Shown in pieces: positions 59,455-64,000 of a stretch of 64,000 bases of DNA. Origin of the DNA: JAFGHJ01 sp964534175. GTDB lineage: Bacteria; Hydrothermota; UBA3072. The notes under the pieces are model-generated. The model ran no database searches. It was not told the DNA's origin and was given only the letters and a program-made list of their open reading frames with translations. Where the stretch lies: assembly GCA_964534175.1 (NCBI GenBank), contig CAZHNS010000003.1, positions 1 through 64,000 of the forward strand, given 5' to 3'. The translations under genes were made by a program, and so were the position numbers. The number at the start of each line of letters is the position of its first letter. Position 1 is the first letter of the stretch.

Positions 59455-60396
59455 TTACTCCTTTTTATCTTTATTAGTACCTCTGGAAAAGGAATGACCC
59501 TTAATTTCCATTTCTGCCGAATAGAGAGAAGTTCTGGCTGTAACATAGAGTGTTTTCATCTCGGGACCACCGAACGTTACGTTTGCAGGTTGTTCCGGGA
59601 ATTTTATGATCCCAAGAAGTTTGCCTTCAGGATTGAATACCTGAATACCGAGTTCTGAGGTTATATAAAGATTTCCTTTCGAATCTACCGATACTCCGTC
59701 TCCGCCGGAATTATCTCTTCCTTCCGCTTGAGTTAGCTCACAGAAAACACGTCCCTCTCCTAGTGTTCCCGGAGAAGTGACAGGATATGCCCACATATCC
59801 TTCTGCATAGAGGGTATTACATACAGTGTTTTCTCGTCCGGTGATAATATTATACCGTTGGGCGCTTTCAGGTTATCCAATAATAATGTAACTTCACCTT
59901 CGCTGTTTCTGTAGTAAACTGCTTGTTTTTTCTGCGGTAAGGGTTGAGGTGCTCTGAATAGGGGGTCTGTAAAGTAAACACCTCCTGTTTTATCCACTAC
60001 CAGGTCATTAGGAGCATTGTAGCGAGTTCCATTATACTTATCGGTCAGAACTGTAACCTTTTTTGTTGTGGAATTTATCGAAACCAATCGTCCGTCCATC
60101 TGGCAGGCGATAAGTTTGTCATTACTCTCGAACATAAGTCCGTTGGCATGCCCGGAAGGTTCGAGAAACACGGAAATTTCTCCATCTTTATCCATCTTAT
60201 AAATTTTGTTTCCAGCTACATCGGTGAAGTATAAATTGCCCTCGATATCCCGAGCAGGTCCTTCAGTGAACTGGAAATCACCATGTACTTTTTTTATAGT
60301 ACTCACGGGACCTATTCCGGGTATAGAGGATTTTTCTTCGGCTGTACAAGATAATGTTAAGATTATTGCGAATGAGATAGAAATAAATTTTCTCAT
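59455..60396 (-). CDS. SMP-30/gluconolactonase-family lipoprotein
   Basis: 313 residues behind AAAAGGGAGG. Lipobox LTLSC (Cys17). Six-bladed propeller with the metal-site motifs FTEGPARDIEGNLYFTDV, YNAPNDLVVDKTGG and GGDGVSVDSKGNLYITS. Hydrolysis of a lactone is the family function. Cotranscribed with the tautomerase. Confidence 0.88.
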   Translation of the reverse strand: MRKFISISFAIILTLSCTAEEKSSIPGIGPVSTIKKVHGDFQFTEGPARDIEGNLYFTDVAGNKIYKMDKDGEISVFLEPSGHANGLMFESNDKLIACQMDGRLVSINSTTKKVTVLTDKYNGTRYNAPNDLVVDKTGGVYFTDPLFRAPQPLPQKKQAVYYRNSEGEVTLLLDNLKAPNGIILSPDEKTLYVIPSMQKDMWAYPVTSPGTLGEGRVFCELTQAEGRDNSGGDGVSVDSKGNLYITSELGIQVFNPEGKLLGIIKFPEQPANVTFGGPEMKTLYVTARTSLYSAEMEIKGHSFSRGTNKDKKE

Positions 60397-60415
60397 TTTT
60401 ACCTCCCTTTTTAAA

Positions 60416-60444
60416 TGTATACCGGAGATAGAGCTTTATGTCAA
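60416..60444 (-). promoter_or_regulatory. Promoter of the SMP-30-tautomerase unit
   Basis: TTGACA (60444-60439), 17-base spacer, TATACA (60421-60416), 20 bases before ATG 60396. Confidence 0.6.
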
Positions 60445-60462
60445 GTAGTTAATTTGCCGATA

Positions 60463-62844
60463 TCAATCGTTCTCGATATTATTGCCCGGATAGCGTAATT
60501 CTTTGTTTAATAATCCTTCCGTATACTCTTTTATTTTTACAGAATGGTCGTAAAATTCGTCGAGACTTATTTTCTTGAGGTATAGCATTCCGTGTGTAGC
60601 TCGGAGTCTTGGATGAGGATTTTGTGAAAAATAATTATCACCGAGACAGATTTTTATATCTTTGTACTGCTTTACCCATATTATTTGACTCAATTCCGAG
60701 AATGGCCCCTCGTGTTTATAGGAAGGAAAAGATGCTTCTCTCTGGGAACCGAAACAGTTCATGAAGGCACTATTTAGAATCGAAATAGAATTTAGAGAAA
60801 CTGGTACTATTGAGTTTATCTCTGAAGGGTGGAAAGTTTCCCATACATTCCTGTATCCCCATATCTGGATTTTTTTGTTATTATGCTTTTTTAGGGCTTC
60901 CGCGATTGCCTGCAAGACTTTGTAGTGGGTATCGGGACCGCTCGATTCGGGGTCAAGAGCAACAGTTACAACGTCGGGTTTAATTTTATCAAGCAATTCA
61001 ACAATTGGCTCAACATCACGATAGAACGCAGGACTTTCCGTAAACATTTCTCCCTTGTAAAAACCCAGTCTAAGGTGATGAACCGATTCCGAAGCAAAAC
61101 CTGTATATCTCCAGAGAAGTTCAGCTTCCCATTCTCTCACAGACCCTTTTAATTTCTGAATATGTTCCAGGTCTTTTTTGCCTGGATATTGAGTCTCGAA
61201 ATAGTTAATAAGTTCATGAATCCTGTTTTTTATTTGAGGAAGACTCTTTTCCTCATAAATTCTGACTATATTTCGCAATAAACGTCTGCTTTCAGCTTCA
61301 TTTTTTATTTTCTCGTTCCCTCCGGCAATACCATCCAGGTAAAAATGTATATCTTTGTTCATACCACTCCTGTTTTCGGCATCGAAGTAGTCGCCTTCTA
61401 ACAAATTTTCAGAAGAAGGAGTCTCGATAAAAGGTAGTAATTCTCTGAGTAGTTTCAGCATATATTTATTGGTCACTGAGACGAACCCGCTGGTCATATA
61501 AGCAAAATGGTGAGAGTTTTTGGGTGTTCGTATAAGGTGCATAAAGTAGGGGAGATATCCCAGTAATATATCGTCATGGTGAGGCGCAGTGTGAAGAAAA
61601 ATTAAGTTTTCCGGTTCCTTAAGTCCGTCCTCAATCGCAGAAAGCAGTCTTTTTTCAACGTTTTTACTTATTTCTTTGTATTTCTTTTGTTCTTTTTCAA
61701 GTACTTTTTTAGAAAAACGGTTTTTCTTATAGTCTTTTTCAGTGAGATTTGCGATTCGTGTTTTGTTCTGAAGTGATAAATCAATGATTGCTCTTGCGAT
61801 ATCTTCTTCAGTAAGTTTTTTAGACGATGTTAATTCTTTATAGTTGCGTTCGATAAGTTTTGATGCGGCGCCTCTTGTTACATAAAATCTTGAATTCGGT
61901 AATTTCTGTAGGACAGTAGCAGGAAAAATATTACTCATCTCATTTTGTATGGCATCTGCTACTATCTTAGACTTGCTTGTGCCTGCAGCAAAAATAATCG
62001 CTGTTACGTCTTTATCAAAAGTTATAGTTGATAAGCCTATTGTTGTTACGCATCTTTTTGCAGTTGCCTCGATCCCTCCGAGATCGGTTGCCGCAGCCGC
62101 TTGAGTTTCATAATTTGTAGCTGTAAGTCTGGTTGTAGAGAAAAAATCAGAACCTCTAACATTAAAAGATATGTGGCCGTCCGGTCCGATTCCTCCAAGG
62201 AAAAAACCGATTCCCCCCATTTCCCTAATTTTTTCTTCATAATTTGTGCAAAATTGATCGACGCAGTGAATGATACTCTTCTCTATTTCCTCTTTGTGGT
62301 TATGAGGATACCTGTTTCGAAGGGATAAATCCACTCCTTCGTCAGAAAATATTTTCCTGGCTTCTAAATTATCGGGGATACCTACTTTCGAGGTATCCAT
62401 TAACAGTGCTTTGTTTTTATCTAATCCGAGGCCTTTAATATAGTAATTATTTATGTACTGGTAGAAGCTATTTTGTTCGTTAGGATCCATTGGATAAAAG
62501 TCATCCATCTGAACAAAGCGTAAGAGTTTTGTATTAGGACGTTTCCCGGGTTTAATTCCGTAAGTCTCAAGTTCTTTTTTCACTTCTTTATTTTCCCAGT
62601 TGTCCAGGTAATACTTTGCCCATTTTATAAAAAACTCAGGGGTTTTGCCTGTTGGCAGTGAAATAACTCCTTGTGGGTTTTTTTTAATCCACTCGATGAA
62701 ACGCAAAGCTGTAATTTTACCCAGCATCGGAAAATTATCCACGACGATACATGGAACTTTTTCTGTTGGTGGATAAATGATTTTTCTCCCCGTTTGTTTT
62801 AAAACTTGTTTTTCAACGTTTGAGAGATCGATTTTCTTTTTCAT
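60463..62844 (-). CDS. Glucosamine-6-phosphate deaminase fused to a PIG-L deacetylase-like domain
   Basis: 793 residues. About 40-370 is a NagB domain (VISLPTGKTPEFFIKWA, FVQMDDFYPMDP, FFLGGIGPDGHISFNVRGS). About 410-790 is PIG-L-like with the metal motif FLHTAPHHDDILLGY and DPESSGPDTHYKVLQAI. NagB isomerises and deaminates glucosamine-6-phosphate to fructose-6-phosphate; the fused deacetylase could prepare its substrate or an acetylated relative. Large NagB/PIG-L fusions are known from Bacteroidota and relatives. No nagA is here. Confidence 0.9.
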   Translation of the reverse strand: MKKKIDLSNVEKQVLKQTGRKIIYPPTEKVPCIVVDNFPMLGKITALRFIEWIKKNPQGVISLPTGKTPEFFIKWAKYYLDNWENKEVKKELETYGIKPGKRPNTKLLRFVQMDDFYPMDPNEQNSFYQYINNYYIKGLGLDKNKALLMDTSKVGIPDNLEARKIFSDEGVDLSLRNRYPHNHKEEIEKSIIHCVDQFCTNYEEKIREMGGIGFFLGGIGPDGHISFNVRGSDFFSTTRLTATNYETQAAAATDLGGIEATAKRCVTTIGLSTITFDKDVTAIIFAAGTSKSKIVADAIQNEMSNIFPATVLQKLPNSRFYVTRGAASKLIERNYKELTSSKKLTEEDIARAIIDLSLQNKTRIANLTEKDYKKNRFSKKVLEKEQKKYKEISKNVEKRLLSAIEDGLKEPENLIFLHTAPHHDDILLGYLPYFMHLIRTPKNSHHFAYMTSGFVSVTNKYMLKLLRELLPFIETPSSENLLEGDYFDAENRSGMNKDIHFYLDGIAGGNEKIKNEAESRRLLRNIVRIYEEKSLPQIKNRIHELINYFETQYPGKKDLEHIQKLKGSVREWEAELLWRYTGFASESVHHLRLGFYKGEMFTESPAFYRDVEPIVELLDKIKPDVVTVALDPESSGPDTHYKVLQAIAEALKKHNNKKIQIWGYRNVWETFHPSEINSIVPVSLNSISILNSAFMNCFGSQREASFPSYKHEGPFSELSQIIWVKQYKDIKICLGDNYFSQNPHPRLRATHGMLYLKKISLDEFYDHSVKIKEYTEGLLNKELRYPGNNIEND

Positions 62845-62851
62845 TAGTTTT

Positions 62852-62879
62852 AGTATAAGGAAGAGTAATTTTTAGTCAA
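62852..62879 (-). promoter_or_regulatory. Leaderless-type promoter of the NagB/PIG-L gene
   Basis: TTGACT (62879-62874), 16-base spacer, TATACT (62857-62852), 7 bases to ATG 62844, no ribosome site. Confidence 0.6.
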
Positions 62880-62894
62880 GTGATTTCAATAACG

Positions 62895-63155
62895 CGGCGA
62901 AGCCGCTAAAATGTAAAATTTTAACAAAGAAGTCAGAATCCAGGAGTCAGAAGTTAGAATCCCATCCCAACCCCTTAATTAGCCACGGATTTACACGGAT
63001 GAACACAGATAAAAATACTGAAGAAATTCTTTGTTTTTTAAAGAAACACAATTATACTATGGGGGGGTGGGGAAATCTGTGAATATCTGTGCAAATCTGT
63101 GGCAAAAAAAACATTTTGCTTTTTAGATTTTAATATTTAATTTTCTCTTTTATGC
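62895..63155. repeat. Degenerate repeats with a 32-base-arm inverted repeat
   Basis: Left arm 62979-63010 (TTAGCCACGGATTTACACGG plus ATGAACACAGAT) pairs with right arm 63073-63106 (AAATCTGTGAATATCTGTG plus CAAATCTGTGGCAAA), loop about 62 bases. Flanked by AGTCAGAATCCAGGAGTCAG words and a T-rich AAATATT-family word at 63110-63150. No gene in the 368-base gap. Confidence 0.7.
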
Positions 63156-63161
63156 GGGCTC

Positions 63162-63189
63162 TTGACTACTTAAGAGGTTTCTGTATCAT
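63162..63189 (+). promoter_or_regulatory. Promoter of the MscS-family gene
   Basis: TTGACT (63162-63167), 16-base spacer, TATCAT (63184-63189), with GGGAGGAG before ATG 63213. Confidence 0.5.
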
Positions 63190-63212
63190 TTAATAAACTG
63201 GGAGGAGAAATT

Positions 63213-64000
63213 ATGAAAATCTGGGAGTTTTTGACGACAAAAGTAATAGCAGGAAATAACGTTTGGCAATACACGATTTTCTTTCTAACTATTGTTGGTT
63301 TTCTTATTTTATGGCAGCTTGCTCTGTTTCTACTGAGTAGGAGTGCCGATAGGTTCAATAGAAAAGGCAGGAAGTTAGCCAGTCTAACTGTTAAGGGATT
63401 AAGTCGTTCTTCGTTACTTTTTTGTCTTGTTATAGGTTTGAAGGTTGGAATATTTCCTCTGTCAATGAGCGAATCAATCGCAAGTGTTTTTCAAACTGCG
63501 ATAGCCATTTTATTTGTGCTTGCAATTGGGCGTTTAGGTTATGCTATGATCGATGTAATAGATAGCCGTATGCGTGATCTTGCTATGAATCAAAAAAGCT
63601 CAGTTAGTGATATGTTAGCTTTTTTGGTGAACAGAATGCTTAAGATTACGGTTGTAATTCTTATTCTTTTACAGATAGTAACTATACTTGTCGGTAAACC
63701 AATTACTTCTGTGCTTGCTGGTCTGGGCATTGGAGGATTAGCTTTCGCTCTGGCTGCTCAAGATACGCTGAAAAACTTTTTTGGTTCCCTGGCTCTTTTT
63801 ACTGACAAACCGTTTCAAATAGGAGAACGAGTTGTTATAGACGGTCATGACGGACCTGTTGAAGATGTCGGACTCCGTTCTACGCGTATACGTACATTGG
63901 ATGGTCATCTTGTTACGATTCCAAATGGTGAATTGGCCAGGATGACTGTTCAGAATATTGGTAAGCGACCCTACATACGAAGGCTTTTTAATATATGTAT
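63213..64000 (+). CDS. MscS-family mechanosensitive channel (cut by window end)
   Basis: At least 262 residues, frame open to the last base. Behind CTGGGAGGAGAAATT. Three membrane segments, then the pore helix and beta domain of MscS: LAGLGIGGLAFALAAQDTLK, NFFGSLALFTDKPFQIGE (continuing) and VGLRSTRIRTLDGHLVTIPN. The channel opens under membrane tension to release osmolytes. C-terminal part is outside the window. Confidence 0.93.
   Translation, partial: MKIWEFLTTKVIAGNNVWQYTIFFLTIVGFLILWQLALFLLSRSADRFNRKGRKLASLTVKGLSRSSLLFCLVIGLKVGIFPLSMSESIASVFQTAIAILFVLAIGRLGYAMIDVIDSRMRDLAMNQKSSVSDMLAFLVNRMLKITVVILILLQIVTILVGKPITSVLAGLGIGGLAFALAAQDTLKNFFGSLALFTDKPFQIGERVVIDGHDGPVEDVGLRSTRIRTLDGHLVTIPNGELARMTVQNIGKRPYIRRLFNIC

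Overview
The window is AT-rich DNA from what looks like an anaerobic or microaerophilic Gram-negative bacterium of an uncultured lineage. Evidence for an outer membrane is a TonB-family protein, lipoproteins with lipoboxes, predicted outer-membrane beta-barrels, and two secreted proteins with Bacteroidota-type (T9SS-like) C-terminal sorting domains. Evidence for an oxygen-sensitive life is a PerR-type regulator, rubredoxin, a superoxide-reductase-like protein, polyferredoxins and nickel-pincer cofactor genes. The gene mix recalls candidate phyla near the FCB group (WOR-3/Stahlbacteria-like), but that placement is a guess from gene content. Genes are dense, operons overlap by a few bases, and promoters of the form TTGACA-N16/17-TATAAT are easy to see. 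Several of them sit so close to the start codon that the mRNA must be leaderless.

Layout. 1-2.2 kb: accessory piece with a HTH-ImmA/PIN toxin-antitoxin-like pair and a divergent small GIY-YIG-like protein. 2.2-5.8 kb: purQ and a PurS-PurL fusion. 6.1-9.4 kb: a TonB-family protein and a family-5 solute-binding lipoprotein that carries the same TonB C-terminal module. 9.5-13 kb: nikR facing larE-larB-larC. 13-19.3 kb: a CsgG/TolB-like secreted protein, a NapGH-like polyferredoxin with a DUF362 protein, and a large Ig-like secreted protein. 19.4-26.9 kb: MBL hydrolase, GNAT, MshA-like glycosyltransferase and PIG-L deacetylase, followed by an oxidative-stress run (PerR, rubredoxin, ZIP transporter, peroxiredoxin, a tiny di-His membrane protein, a superoxide-reductase-like protein, nitroreductase, TPR). 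26.9-32.6 kb: a lipoprotein and the operon TIGR04076-rpe-guaA-hypothetical-VWA. 32.8-37.7 kb: zinc-ribbon protein, lipoprotein, GT4 fusion, GH130. 37.7-40.8 kb: metY-metX-metW. 41.1-48.6 kb: polX-murA-nadB-hpf-hprK-radical SAM-yggS. 48.7-53 kb: secreted subtilase, a 22-residue microprotein, a beta-barrel, a HAD phosphatase. 53.1-58 kb: a self-contained sigma-54 regulon. 58-62.8 kb: AlkD-like, lipoprotein, tautomerase, SMP-30 lipoprotein, NagB/PIG-L fusion. 63.2 kb to the end: an MscS channel cut by the window edge.

The strongest candidate for something undescribed is at 53.1-58 kb. Two tandem dyads (53167-53203) lie about 120 bp upstream of a near-perfect -24/-12 promoter (53313-53329). That promoter drives an exported double-OB-fold protein and a predicted outer-membrane protein, followed by the histidine kinase and NtrC-type activator that presumably bind the dyads: an envelope stress or sensing circuit with unknown effectors. 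Other notable items are the solute-binding-protein/TonB fusion, the mycothiol-like gene set next to the PerR cluster, the recurrent leaderless promoters, a metY gene with no start codon where one is expected, and many intergenic regions built from the same degenerate word-like repeats, several folded as long imperfect inverted repeats.
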